Positions 48,509 through 60,739 of a stretch of 64,000 nt of DNA are shown one piece after another. This DNA is from Lophius americanus (lineage: Eukaryota; Chordata; Actinopteri; Lophiiformes; Lophiidae). Numbering within the stretch: the stretch's first letter is position 1; every line of letters begins with the position of its first letter. The notes beneath the pieces were generated by a model. That model did no database searches, was not told where the DNA came from, and was given only the letters and a program-made list of their open reading frames with translations. Location of the stretch: the NCBI GenBank assembly GCA_037951165.1, contig JBBDHG010000104.1, positions 50,001 through 114,000 on the forward strand, written 5' to 3'. The position numbers were made by a program, and so were the translations under genes.

Positions 48509-48538
48509 CGTGTGTGTGTGTGTGTGTGTGTGTGTGTC
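48509..48538. repeat. (GT)n microsatellite
   Basis: About 14 GT dinucleotides. Confidence 0.95.
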
Positions 48539-49234
48539 TAAAGTGACACACAGAAGACAGCTAGTACCACAAACACACTATTATTTTAGATGAGGATCGG
48601 TTAATTGCATTGAATTAAGAAGCGAGTTGAAACGTGTTTCCTGATGTAGATGTGCAGATATTTCAGCTGGATCCACAGAAGTCCATATGGTCGTGATGAC
48701 GTAAAGCGCTGGCTGAGCCGAGGATGTGCCCCCGCTTCATTCCAGATTTTACAGTCTTTCTACCTCAGGCCCTTCTTCTCCTCATATCTCCTCTCATTTA
48801 TCTCCATCTCCACATATCCCCTCTTCTCTTATTTATTTTATTGCTCTGCCTTCTCTGAGGTGCTTTTGACGGAATCGTCAGCGATCCCACTGAGATGACA
48901 GAGTGTCTCAATGTTCTCCCCTGGCCCCCAGTGGAAAACGGGACATAAATAAAGTTTTGGCCGGAGCTGAGGGCGAGAGATAAAAGTTGCCAGACAACTG
49001 GAATTATAGCTCGGTCCAGGTTATCGAGGCAATTACCCATAACCTGTTGCATTAAATTGCGGCCTTGAGATATCTCACTCATATTTATAATCCATCTACT
49101 AGGAAAGGAAAACCCTTTGCCTCCTCTTGTATGACCAGATTCTACTCTCCACATATCTTCACCTCGTAAACCTCTGCCCGTTTCACACAATCCCGGGGAG
49201 ACAATTGAGACAAGTAACGAATGATAAAGTAACA

Positions 49235-49800
49235 GCAGAAAAGTTGAGGATATTATAAAATCGTCATCTAAGCTGACGCAGATCGTTCGTGTGAACGCAA
49301 TAACTCAAGAACTCTTTCATGGGTCGTTTTCAAATTTTATACTCATATAGACATCGATGCATCAAAATTGATTTGGGGAAAGGGCGGTTCTATGTTCCAA
49401 CAATAGGGGGAGCTTTATCTCAAAAAGTTGTCAGCCATAATAACTCACCTGTCAGTCTGATCGAGTCAAAATTTGGTGATTATACTTTAACCACTCATAT
49501 TTAACTCACTAGAGTGAGCTTTGTTCGTGAAAAACACTGTTTTCTGTACATAACTCAAAAACTAATTCATGAATCATTTTCAAATTCTATAGCCACATAA
49601 ACTTTAGTGCGGGGAATATCTGAATACATTTTGGGAAAGGTGGGCCGTGAACTCGAGAAGATCTATTTTGTTTTTACCATTAATTTACTCATATTTCAAT
49701 CTTATAGTTCATATATAGTTTTCTTTTCAACTACAAATACTGAGGAAATAACATCACATCGGAGGGGATGAGGTTTTTTGGGGGATATACCCTTGCTGTA
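49235..49800 (+). repeat. TIR-bearing dispersed repeat, copy 8
   Basis: AACGCAATAACTCAAGAACT, TTTCATGGGTCGTTTTCAAA, CAACAATAGGGGGAGCTTTA, AAAACACTGTTTTCTGTACA and a second internal AATTCATGAATCATTTTCAA show that the element itself contains an imperfect internal repeat. It ends TTTTTTGGGGGATATACCC. Confidence 0.7.
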
Positions 49801-50080
49801 GAGGACGAGAGCATAAGTCTGGTTTCGTATTCAGTACATAACTGCCATGTGCCTTTGTCTCTGTTTAAGGATATAAAGTTCTTAATTATCAGTTTACAAT
49901 TCATCTCTCTTGAATCAATACATAACTCCTAAGTTGGGCATAATTAGAGTAGTACAGAAAATCTAATAGTGATTAAATAACACTTGATTTATAGCAGAAA
50001 GAAGCGAGTCTGGTCAGACAAAAACACGGCGCTGAAGGAAATCCAGCTCCATTTCAATTTATGGACTTTAAATAAGTGCC

Positions 50081-50114
50081 ATTTAGAAAGAGAGTCTCCA
50101 CTCTCTTTCTAAAT
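50081..50114. repeat. perfect 15-bp inverted repeat with 4-nt spacer
   Basis: ATTTAGAAAGAGAGT (50081-50095), spacer CTCC, exact complement 50100-50114. Confidence 0.9.
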
Positions 50115-50336
50115 TTCTAAACTGAAGTTGAATCTTACCTCAAGGGATAACCCTGCTGTTGTTTCCATCACTTGGATAAAAAAACAACCCAAACAAACAG
50201 AGGAAATGTTCCTGGGTCATGAGTAGTTGCATCAGGAATAAAACAGACTGAAGACTGAAGCCAAAAGATTGGAAAATTTCAACAATGTACTTTAAAACAA
50301 GATACAGTTTAAATGATCTGCCAACCATGCACACAA

Positions 50337-50338
<2 letters not shown>

Positions 50339-50367
<29 letters not shown>

Positions 50368-50371
50368 CACA
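50339..50371. repeat. (CA)n microsatellite
   Basis: CA run with one CG interruption. Confidence 0.9.
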
Positions 50372-50744
50372 GTTAAATGTACAAAAATGTTACTTTTGAT
50401 TTATGGTCTTCGTCTGCCAGCAGTGTCTCTTCGTCTCTCTAATACACACGAACTCCTAACGGTCACAAACCCAAACTGCAGAAAAGCCTTAGCCTAAACA
50501 TAGTGAAAAAATCTCTTACAGAGAGTTTTCAAATGGTTTTAAGTATTGTCTGAGTGTGTGTTGCAGATTGAAAGTTCATTGTACAAAGGAAGCAGGTCAA
50601 GCTTTGAACGGAACACCAGAGGATGAGCTCAGATGTGAAACCAGGAACTCGTAAATATGAGGTGAGTTTTTTTCTTCTTCTTCTCTTTGCATTTAAGCAT
50701 TCAGTTCATTGAGATGCCTAAAAATATCTGTCAACATGTGAATT

Positions 50745-50900
50745 TAGACCACCGACCCAGCCACAAATGGGTCACAAGGCAGCGTACTTGTGGTGCCGGT
50801 CCCAAGCCCGGATAAATGGGGAGGAGTGCATCACGAAGGGCATTCAGCGTTAAACCTATGCCAGATCCAAATGCAGAACACTTTGTTGATCCCAAACTGG
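50745..50900 (+). mobile_element. LINE-type repeat fragment
   Basis: GGTGCCGGTCCCAAGCCCGG, ATAAATGGGGAGGAGTGCAT and CACGAAGGGCATTCAGCGTT resemble an abundant teleost repeat with GGTCCCAAGCCCGGATAAA and AAGGGCATCCGGCGTAAAA, which I associate with a non-LTR element. There is no surviving frame. Confidence 0.55.
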
Positions 50901-52195
50901 ATCGGTTGGGGTTCAGGCTAGCAGCCAGACTGTTGCTTTTTGGAATTTCAACAACATCAGGAGATTTTGAAGGCAACTGTGGTGAAGACAGAGGCATCAA
51001 CTGCAAAGAGGCCTATTTACCTCAAACTTTTCCCTTGATCCACTTGTAGCTGCGGTTATTTTCTCAAACACAGAGGTTAAGTCAACAAGTTAACTTTTTA
51101 CAGCGGTTTGTGTTACAGTGGCTGACCTTCACAGAGGTAGCAGGACCGGCGATTTTGGAGATGCTCTGACCCGGCGTTCAGCCATCAAAATTTGGCTTTT
51201 GTCAAAGTGGCTCAAATCTTTATGCTTGCCCATTTTTCCTGGTTCCAAGGACTCAACTGTATGTTTTTCTGTTTCTATTCCTGTTAAATCAAACAAGTGT
51301 AGTGACAGCGCTCCCTGTGTTTGCCTGTTTAGCGTTGTGGTGTGCCATCCATCTTTGCACCCCCTTTTGTCTTCTTCCATTGTTAATCTTGGATGTCTGT
51401 CAGGGATATGAGGATTATCTTGCCAATATGGTTTTGCATACTTCAAACGCTGGCATTCATATTCAAATACATGACCGTGGAGTGGGACTTATTGGAAAAC
51501 GCATGGACACTTGAAAACGCAACCACAACTATTCAGAGTTTGGAATCCTTTTATACCTTTTGTAAAGTAAGAATCTATTCCACAACCTTGTTTGTGTGCG
51601 TTTGTGTGCGTGTGTTCGGGATTCAACTAAATGCCAACACATATTGCAAATGCATTTGTACGAATGAGTAAATACATTCCAGCCTTATTACACTGCATCG
51701 TCAAGAAAAGCATCATTTTCTGCTTAAATGGCGCATACAAAATGCCAAATCTATCATTCTGCAGAAAGAGAAAAAAAGAGTGCAGTGAAAAGCGAGGGGA
51801 CAACGGGGAGACGTGGGAAGGAGTACAGGGACTTAGAATGCTGATTGTGCCAGGATATCACAATCACTATGTGACATAAATATGGTTGGCCATGCAGTTT
51901 ATTCAGAACGAAAACAAAGAAAAATAATTGAATGCTGTGTGGAAGGAGGTAAGCAGAGCGGTCTGAATAACAGTTGTGTGTTTTGTGAGGCGCATGGTTA
52001 ATAATACTTGCTGTCAGATGCAAGCATTCTTTCCAAAGTAACAATGCATGAAATTGAATCTATCCAAAGTAGAGCGCGTTCAGATACAAGAATCAAACAA
52101 TAATCAACCAGGAGGGCGCCGAGAGAGCGTCACCAGCAACAATATCCAGTCCAGTGTGTAGCAGATTATCATCAATGGTCCCTCATAACCAAGAG

Positions 52196-52232
52196 ATGTG
52201 TGTGTGTGTGTGAGTGTGTTTGTGTGTGTGCC
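52196..52232. repeat. (TG)n microsatellite, interrupted
   Basis: GT run with GAGT and TTTG interruptions. Confidence 0.9.
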
Positions 52233-53653
52233 TGTATCACCATCGCCTCGATCCTAATCATCATTATACTCATGTTGTTTATATTATTATTATTTACAAA
52301 ACATTCTATAATTAAACTCTGTTGTGTTTCATTTCAATTCCACAACAGAACTATGAAAGCTGGATCAATCGCACAGGAGCGAAACGTTTCTATGTAAGAG
52401 CATCTCTTACATATTCTTTTCTAATTTATTTTATCACCCCTTGAATCTGAAAATACTGCAGTCTTACTAATGAGTGTATTTTTATGTGTATTTAACAAGT
52501 ACTTCCCTCTGTATCCAAGCAATATCTAGCCTAAAGGTTGTGCGGAGGTGGGGTTAATTTTTACTTGTGTTTTGGAATGCAATCTCCGTATAAACAAAAC
52601 AATCATTGCGTATTTGTCTGATTCACAGCTTTAATGTGGCTGATACTGCCGCCTCTCTTCATTATCGTTTCCCTTCACTCAAACACCGCTGCTCTCTTAA
52701 GCCGGAGCGGAGGAGTTTACCCACAACTAAATCCTGCTCATTGAAAGTCTGAGTGAATTTGCGTTCACTTCCTGATACGGATCTAATTCAAAATCGAAAG
52801 TGTTCTTCCTCGGCCTATGCTCTACCTTTTCCATCAGGTTTAATGAATTTGGGGGCAGTGGTTTTTGCATAATTCCCTGAAAAACTGAAGCACACAGAAT
52901 CTAGAAAGCACTCAGCAAGTGGGTACTGTTGCGATTTGCCTCCACCGGGGCACAACAGTTAATGTGTCCAAGAGTGAGTGAGTAGTCAAGCGAGGGCAAG
53001 CGAGGGACCAGTGACACGAGAGAGAGCAAAAGTACATAAAGGCGAAGGTAGCAGGAAGTAGTTACTCAAGAGTTTTGCAGGCAAAAAGTAATTTATATGT
53101 GTGCAGCAGGGCATAGTTGTGGGTGAATGAAAGATCCAGTTTCTCGGGACCAAGTGGAGTCTCCTTGTTTCTTTGTTGTTTCCTAGCGCTACTGAAGTAT
53201 AAATGACATTTGTCCGGAATTGAGACTTTCTTTTGGTAATCTTGCTATAAAACTAACAAACAGACAGACAGACGGAACAAACTGAAAACATGACCTTACC
53301 GAAGGTAAAATTAGGAGGAAGAAAAAATAACTTTGCGAATACTGGAATGTTTTTGTCATACGTTAGCTTAGAAGTTAAAACTTTTTGAGAGAAAGTGAAA
53401 AGAAAATGCGCCCTGGAGATCTCAGGTAAGTAAGTGTGGGGGTCCAGAGGCTGCGTGGATACAGACAGGAGGCTGACAGAGTGCAACTACATAGCCTCTT
53501 CTGTTCGGCTCAGTTAATCCATATTAGAGAGACAGAGCGCTACAAGGCCAAACAGCACTCCACCAAAACAATGTGCTACAGCAAATGATCTGTGACATTG
53601 ACAGGGAGAGAGAAGCCTTGTAGCATGAATTGGATATGAGTGTTGATGGACGT

Positions 53654-53692
53654 ACACACAAACACAAACACACACGCACACACACACGCACA
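53654..53692. repeat. (CA)n microsatellite, interrupted
   Basis: CA run with AA and CG interruptions. Confidence 0.9.
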
Positions 53693-55929
53693 GGTGATGT
53701 TCCCTTTGAGAGCATCCAGGGGTGAAGACCTCTATTCAATGACAGGGCCCACCTTCCTCCACTAATTGTCTCTTTATATGTATGTGTTTGTTATGACCCT
53801 CAATGCCGGCACAGATAGGGGATATTGTGCAGCAACATTGTGCAAACAACACTAAATTACTATGATTGAACTAAAACAACGAGGTTACGGCGCGGAGGCT
53901 GGGACCTCTAAGAGCGCGTGTGCACGCGTGCAGCGTTTAGCACACATCTGCTGTCAGATGGCACCTCTTTGTCGGGGAAATGCCACACACACAAATGACC
54001 CTGAGTATTGTTATTAGTGACTTAAAGGTCAAAGGCACATTATACACACTCAGACACAACAGACCCGGTGATGTTGACGCTGGTGGCATTTGAACACCCT
54101 GCTATTATGAATAATCATTCACAATGAAGTAACAAAATCTATCACTGGCGTCACCTCTCATGCCCTCCTCCTCCTCCCTGCCACCACTCCTCCCCGCCCC
54201 ACGTAAATGTCAGCATTTCAATTGGGCTCATTAATACCTCCCTTTTTTAAGTTGTCGCGGCGGCGCCAGCGTGGCATGATGGGATGCAGCACTGAAACGG
54301 TAACGGGTCCGTCTGTTTATTTTCTCTGTTTTGGTATCATCTATGGCTCCTTCTATCTCTCCGTTTTGTTCTTATCCATCATTAGTCCTTCCTCCCTCTT
54401 CTCTAATTCCTTCTCTGCGTTTCCCTCTGATCCATCATAGCTGGCTGTGTGAGAGGCGGTGGCTGTGAATCATGCCGTGGCCTTTCCACTGACATGACTC
54501 AGCCTGACCCAGTCTGGACGCCACTTGACTGAACAGCATCCCTCATGACGCCCTTGGTCTCGTCCTATCACAGGATGACGTGCTGGAATGTATGTGCATT
54601 TTTTCTACCAGTGGGATTTACAACACAAGTTGGCCCTGTCTAACAGCGAGGCTGTATAAACATGGAGAATGTAGCTACAGACAGGCAGAAGGGGGAGGGG
54701 GGCTTGGACCCCCAAATGTGAAAAGACAACTAGACTTTTCAGATCCCAACAGACTGTGAGGATCTGAGGATTTCTTGATGTGCTGTCAAAGAGGTGTGCA
54801 GGGGGAGTGTGATGAGACGAGGATGGAGGATTACACAGGGAGTGAACCAAAACCTCTAAGAATAGAAAATGCTCCCTTGAAAGAAACAAAAAACCCTGGA
54901 AAACAGAGAGCTGTGGAATTAATAACCGTTAAGGTAAACTGGATGAGATGATCACATTTACTGAAACTTGAATTCAGATTATTCTGTGAAGGATATATCA
55001 GAGCAGATATGGGAAACTGTTGAGTAAACACTCATATCCTGTGAAAAACAAGTGACTTGTCAGGGTTGTAACTCGCCTCGAGCCTGAAGTCCAGTCCAAC
55101 GTGACCCTCTAAAAGATCAGTTGTTATTGTGAATCATCTCTTGACTTACACATCAATCAAAAATCCACAGGAAGTGAATGTTTTCGCCCTCAGGACTTTT
55201 TCCTAGTAACTGCCCCTGAAGGTCTTCGATACAGAAGCATCCGATTGTAGATGTTTTGACTGATATATATTTTTTTTAGAATAGCAATGGATATATTTTA
55301 TTATTTCATTATTCTGTATAAGGAGAGAGGGTTTTCTTTGAACTGATGAAAAATTGGGTGATGAAGGTTTTAAAGCGCTTATTGCTCATTGTTTTGGTTT
55401 TATGACCTTTAATCTCACTTTCTCTGCTCTTAAAGTGTTGCTTTCAGCAACAGCGGGCAGCTGTTTTTATATCGAGAGCTCTTAAAACCCGATGTGTGCT
55501 ACCTGCTCAGCAAACCAAACAGCAGACAGACAAAGATGGTGACTTGCATCTGGATATTTATAGCTAAAGAGACTCTTTTACTTAACAAAGTAAACTAAAT
55601 TATAGTGATAAAGCAAATATAGAGAGTAAATGCACTATAATTGAAACACAATAAATCTCCCTGTGATATAATGTAGATGCGGTGGTCATAAAAAGTGTTA
55701 CTACTTTTTAAACATATGGTGGTGTAAATGAGTCCCAGGCGATAACTGATGCATAGTCATTAGTTCAGCCTTTCAGCGGTGTTTTCGGAGACGTGAGAGC
55801 CTGCTGGCAGCTCATCAGACAAAAATGAACAGCAACAAATGGGGATGGAGAACCAGGACACATTTAGTGAATGCTGCACGGGGTCTGACCTATTAGACTT
55901 ATACAGTTATACTAGCATTCGTTCTAACT

Positions 55930-56005
55930 AAAAGGAACAGTCTGACATTTTGAGAATAGACTAAGTTCTTTATTTTTCGCTATAAGTTAGATGAATTTAT
56001 GATAA
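55930..56005 (+). repeat. teleost interspersed repeat fragment (GACATTTTGGGAA type)
   Basis: AAAAGGAACAGTCTGACATT, TTGAGAATAGACTAAG and AAGTTAGATGAATTTATGAT match the start of the repeat seen at 22.08 kb. Confidence 0.5.
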
Positions 56006-56039
56006 TATATACAATAAATATGAAGGCAGTCTTATTACT

Positions 56040-56285
56040 CCACCGAGGAGGTTCTGTTTTTACTCCTGTGAGTTTGTCTCTCCGTTTGTTTGTGACTAAG
56101 CTGATGGAAAAACTACATGATGGCGTAGCACGAAATGTTCCCCCTTTTGGCATATCCTAGAGGTGATTAAATGTTGGTGACGTTACTTGTTTCGCAGCAT
56201 TTAACATAAAATAATAAGCCGATTGGAGCAGTGACGTCGCAATGTGGCTATTGCTGCCTTTGTTCTTTGGATTACTCTGATGTTT
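56040..56285 (+). repeat. CTCCGCCAAAGAGG-type teleost repeat, copy 3 (empty site)
   Basis: CACCGAGGAGGTTCTGTTTT, TATCCTAGAGGTGATTAAAT and CAATGTGGCTATTGCTGCC are the complement of the 31.3-kb copy, without the retroposon. Confidence 0.7.
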
Positions 56286-57570
56286 ATTGGTTGTTGGATC
56301 TGGGGGCTTAATGGGCTGAACAGAGATGATGAATTGGAAGGCGCAGGAGATTAGCAGCTACAGAGTATTTGAGTGATACTTTTTTTTCTCTGTAGATTTA
56401 GATGCTGGTAATAACTCATTTATAGACATTAATCAAGGGGAGGGTTTGCCCCTTCTCTTTGTTGGTTGTTTTTTGCTAAAAATAACTGGTTGATTCAAAC
56501 CTAATGAATAAACCGCGCGATCAATTTTCTAATCTAATTCTTGCCGAGAGAGGAAATAGGTGTATTTCTCATATTATCACACTCCTTTCAGTGCCACAGG
56601 GCAGAGACAATACACAAACAGCAATAAAAACAACAACAAATACAATCATTGATTCTGTAATGGTGGATAAAGAAATGAAATCAAATTCATTTCTTGGCTG
56701 AAGGTACTTTCCTCATCGACCAAAACGTTGCTGTTCATCTATCTATGACAGACTGCCAACTGCTTGGAGGGTCTCCAACTGCAGGAGTCGCCGCCTTAGA
56801 TAATCTTAAGAAATTCAGATCTGCGGTTGGTACATAACAAACTCTGTTGTGTAGTCGAAAAATGATCACTTATTTGTTCTGCTTATCATTCTGATAATAT
56901 AGTAATGGAGAAATGTCTTGGCAGACCACCTTCATAGCATCATTTATGCAGGTGACTTTTCTATTCTCCCAAAAAACAAGGTTAGTTTTCTTTTCCAGGA
57001 CCAACAGTTTAAGTTTTATTAGTTACTTGCTGCAATCTTTCATGATATCCCCAATTCTTAATGACTATTTTATCAAAGGAAATTATTAAACCAATTTGTT
57101 TCACATTGACAGGAACAAATGGCAGCAATTTCTTCATCCTGAATAATTACTTGATCAATTAAAAAACCTCTAATCAAGTCCCTCCGGATCAATGAAGCAG
57201 ATCTCGTTCCATTCTCATTCTTAGAATGACTCTCTGCAAAAAAAAAATATCTGTGTGAAATATTGTTCTCCTTTCTTCTTCATCTCCCGCACAAATAAAG
57301 TAGAAAAACACAAAATAAATAACCATTGAGGTCCTTGAGATCCTTCAAATACTGTTATTGTTTCACTTTGGACTCATCAATGGAATTTTAGTGATGTTGA
57401 TATTAAGGGGAGACAGAGAGAAGAATACAAAGACGGGTGGAATTATACACTTGGTACATCTGAGTCAGGCGGGCATAAAGAGAGAAGGAAAGGATGTGGA
57501 GGAGATTAAGATGAAAGAGATGTTTTCTTCAACCTTGTTTTGTATCTTTTTCCTGAATTCAGACTGAAGT

Positions 57571-57598
57571 GTGTGTGTGTGTGTGTGTGTGCGTGTGT
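57571..57598. repeat. (GT)n microsatellite
   Basis: About 14 GT dinucleotides with one CG. Confidence 0.95.
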
Positions 57599-57640
57599 TA
57601 TGTACATGCATCCTAATGGGTTGAACTTTAATACACTTGA

Positions 57641-57665
57641 GAGATAGAGAGAGGGACCAACTGAG

Positions 57666-57727
<62 letters not shown>

Positions 57728-57842
57728 GAGGGACCAACTGAGTGCTACGTGAGTGAGTGAGTGAGTGAGTGAGTGAGTGAGTGAGTGAGTGAGTGAGTGA
57801 GTGAGTGAGTGAGTGAGTGAGTGAGTGAGTGAGTGAGTGAGT

Positions 57843-57878
<36 letters not shown>

Positions 57879-57879
57879 A
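57641..57879. repeat. compound (AG)n / (GAGT)n array with a 29-bp flank duplication
   Basis: An identical 29-bp segment (ending GGACCAACTGAGTGCT) occurs at 57641-57669 and 57718-57746. (AG)n at 57670-57720 lies between, about 24 GAGT units run from 57750 to 57848, and (GA)n continues to 57879. Confidence 0.95.
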
Positions 57880-60555
57880 TATAGCTCTTTTGCAGCCGTC
57901 TTTGGTCGTGGGCGACGGTGCTAATCAGATATCTTTGTCAGAACAGCAAACACACTGACGGAAATGGAAAGGAAGAGTGAAACTCACACTTAAACAGCAC
58001 GGTTGTCATGGTAATCATAGAGATGTGTGTTTGTGAGTGCATGAGCATGTGTGCGCTACACAGGAGAGCTGGGTATGCGGTGGATATAGAGGTTTATATG
58101 CGAGTGTGCCTGTCTTCCGGGAAACCCGTGAGACACAGCTAGAGGGAAGTAGTGTTGATTAGTTAAGGGACCAGGAGAACAGAAAGGGAACACCAACCCT
58201 GTCTGCATCTCACGTTTCCCCTCACAGTGCACGACTTCAACTTCCGCCCCTTCCTCCACATCCCTCTCTTATTCTGGCTCGACGCCAACAGGACGGGGTC
58301 AGAACGGTGCATCGGCGTGGCCCCGACATGGTCTGAGGGGCGCCAGCATGCTGCCAGGAGTGCCAGCGCTGCTTACAGCCCCAGCCAACACGATCACTCT
58401 GTCACTATGTTCTGCTGGGCAAAAGCCAGAGGAGACAATGAAGTGCTGCTCCAATTAGGAGGTAAAATGAAACAGATGAAAGAGTGGGCGCCTGCATGCT
58501 CAACTGTGTTTGTTCTTGGCTTTGAATGTGTGGCGTGATGTGGATAGACAAATAAAATCTCTCCAACTAAGAAAACACAATCGTCAAAGCCAAATGAGAC
58601 ATTCGGCAGCAGAAACCCTGCTCGCTCTTTTAAAGGTCTTTTGGTTGCCCTAAGGAGGGTAAAGAGAGAGAGAGGGAAAATGGCGGTTCATCTGAATTAG
58701 TCCCACTCTTCTTTTTCAAGATTAATTAACTGATGGCTAGGATATACACTGCCCTTAGAACGCAAGTGTGTGCCCACCTGTGTGTGTTTCATCAGAGCCT
58801 GCCAAATGTCAGGAGTGCACCCAATTAGTTAAGGAGTCCGGGCCCACACTACTGTCTACCTGCGGTGACAAAGGCCCACGGCTGAGCGCATACATTTACA
58901 CATTAATTAACCAGCCCGAACCATTAATTAGTCAGTCATGAAACTTAATGACAAGCAACTCCATGGTAAGTTTGTTACCATCAAACACCAGGGATGGGGG
59001 GGACAGGGGAGGTCTACTCGCAGAATAGAAAAGACAAGAAAAGAAGAGCCATGAAAACAAAAGAAAAGAAACAAAATGATTATAGAATAGAATAGAAGAC
59101 TTTTTGGACATTTAACACACCTCTAATAAGTTTAAAAAGTGTCCCTGTCGAGAGAGCAGTGGACATTTCTGATGGACTATAGTGCTGTGAAGACATGTTG
59201 TTATTCAATCTGTGGAATGTGTGTTCCATTCTCAATCGCTCCGCAATCAAAGTAGGGCAGTGGACCGGGACTCGGATTCTTTCTGCTCCTCCATATAGCC
59301 TTCTAAAGATGAAGATTATCAAACCAATGTAAACCTTTTTCTCTGTTCATACTTAGGTCCAAATAAATAGAGGGGTAGGGAGTAAACCTCACCCAGAGCC
59401 TCCACCCACTGCTTGAGCAGGGCAAAGAAACCCACAACTATGAGAGAGGCCAACACAAGATGTTCAACAGTCTCAGATTGAGGACAGGACCATCAGCCCT
59501 CCCCCCGTAGACGGGTCCAAGAGAAGATAAGAGATAAGACAGCTGATGCAGAAAACAGGAACACAAACATAATCATAAGGTCAAAACGAAACAATAGCAG
59601 AACAAAGGTCTCTCCGTGAAACTCTAATCAACTTTTATTTGACCTTCTTAATCGCATTTGGGATACAGTCAGTTCCTACCTACTGCCTCAAACATCCAAA
59701 TAGAAACCAAACAGGGAGGAAAAACCAAAAGATGCTTTCTATCAGCCTGACTATTTCTCCAAATCGTCACGTAACGGAAACACCGGGCATGATTGAATCC
59801 AGTTTCTCTTCAATTATCTATTAGACACGACTGAAACCATACTGAGGTTTCTGGAACGCACACACCTTCGTACCTCCCTCCGTATGGAGGCACAAATACC
59901 ATTTCACATAACATCACAAGATCACAGAGTTATTTTGTCATAAGTGGTGCTATAAATACAAAATGATTGGAAAAGATCTTAAACAACTCGCATAACAATG
60001 GAAGGCGGCATGAATTAATCAAAAAGGCATCAATAAATCAAATTTAAAATTTAACGTTGAGAATGCAATCTTCTTCAATTTGTGATCCAGGAGTCACATA
60101 AACCACAATACTGATCCGGGATGTTTAGTGTTCTGCAGCAGCATCAATAAACAGACATAACTACATCAGACTGTTTCCTTTCAACAATATACCACCTATT
60201 TTATCAGTCAAAGGCCCATAAGGCTCTATAATGAGAATATATACGCCAACATTCACACGCTTCATTATGGGATAAGGGAGAAATTGGTCCACCCTCTTAG
60301 CGCCTTTCTTACTCTATTTTCCATCCATCTCTTCACACATAAATTCCCGCTACCTTTTCAGAATATATTGCCCACTATTTAATGTTATGCCCTCGAAGAA
60401 AATACATCTGGAGCCTCCATCGGATTAAGTGCTCTGCTTTTTAGAGGACTAGAGATTAAACTTGTTTCTCAAGTAATGTGAACGTTAAATATTTAACATC
60501 GGCTCCTGCTGAGTGATTAGCTGTAAAGTCACGGCTGCTTGAACGCGTGGGTTAC

Positions 60556-60739
60556 CTCTCGATCTTTCAGCACAGCCTGGGTTCGGTAGAGCAGCAGGAT
60601 AAGGACGTCGCTGTCTCGGAGGGTGAAGTTACTCTCCAGGATCTGCAGCACGTCGATCCTGGGTCGCACGGGCAGCGCGGCGTCGCCGCAGAACGGATGC
60701 AGCCAAGCCAGGAGGTCATCTGAAGTCACCGAGCTGTCG
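60556..60739 (-). CDS. nbas: nbas coding exon, fifth from last
   Basis: The acceptor is CACCCAG and the donor is GAG|GTAACC. The exon supplies one base to complete the split Gly codon, then 61 whole codons, and ends in phase 0. The peptide includes DDLLAWLHPFCGD, RIDVLQILESNF and a leucine-rich stretch ending YRTQAVLKDRE, the amphipathic helical style of the NBAS C-terminal region. The GTG in the middle of the exon is an ordinary internal Val, not a start. It lies 1.35 kb downstream of the preceding exon and is followed by the largest intron in the window (about 22.6 kb). Third codon positions are G/C-rich (CTGGCTTGGCTGC style), in contrast to the AT-rich intron around it, which supports real coding selection. 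Exon boundaries are inferred from splice motifs and phase; no transcript was available. Confidence 0.9.

Larger units (their letters stand above)
38005..60555 (-). other. nbas: nbas intron, about 22.6 kb
   Basis: Bounded by donor GTAACC and acceptor TCCTCTCAG. It contains dispersed-repeat copies (40.1-40.5, 42.2-42.8, 44.2-44.4, 49.2-49.8, 50.7-50.9, 55.9-56.3 kb), microsatellites (43.4, 44.9-45.2, 48.5, 50.3, 52.2, 53.65, 57.6-57.9 kb) and otherwise unremarkable AT-rich sequence. In 38.1-40.1, 45.3-48.5, 51.0-53.6, 53.8-55.9, 56.3-57.5 and 57.9-60.5 kb I see no convincing exon or recognisable element. Confidence 0.85.

Noticed and set aside
58227..58538. 103-codon plus-strand GC-richer frame inside the large nbas intron
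   Set aside because: No recognised domain and no strong splice sites or start context; could be conserved non-coding DNA but I cannot support a gene.
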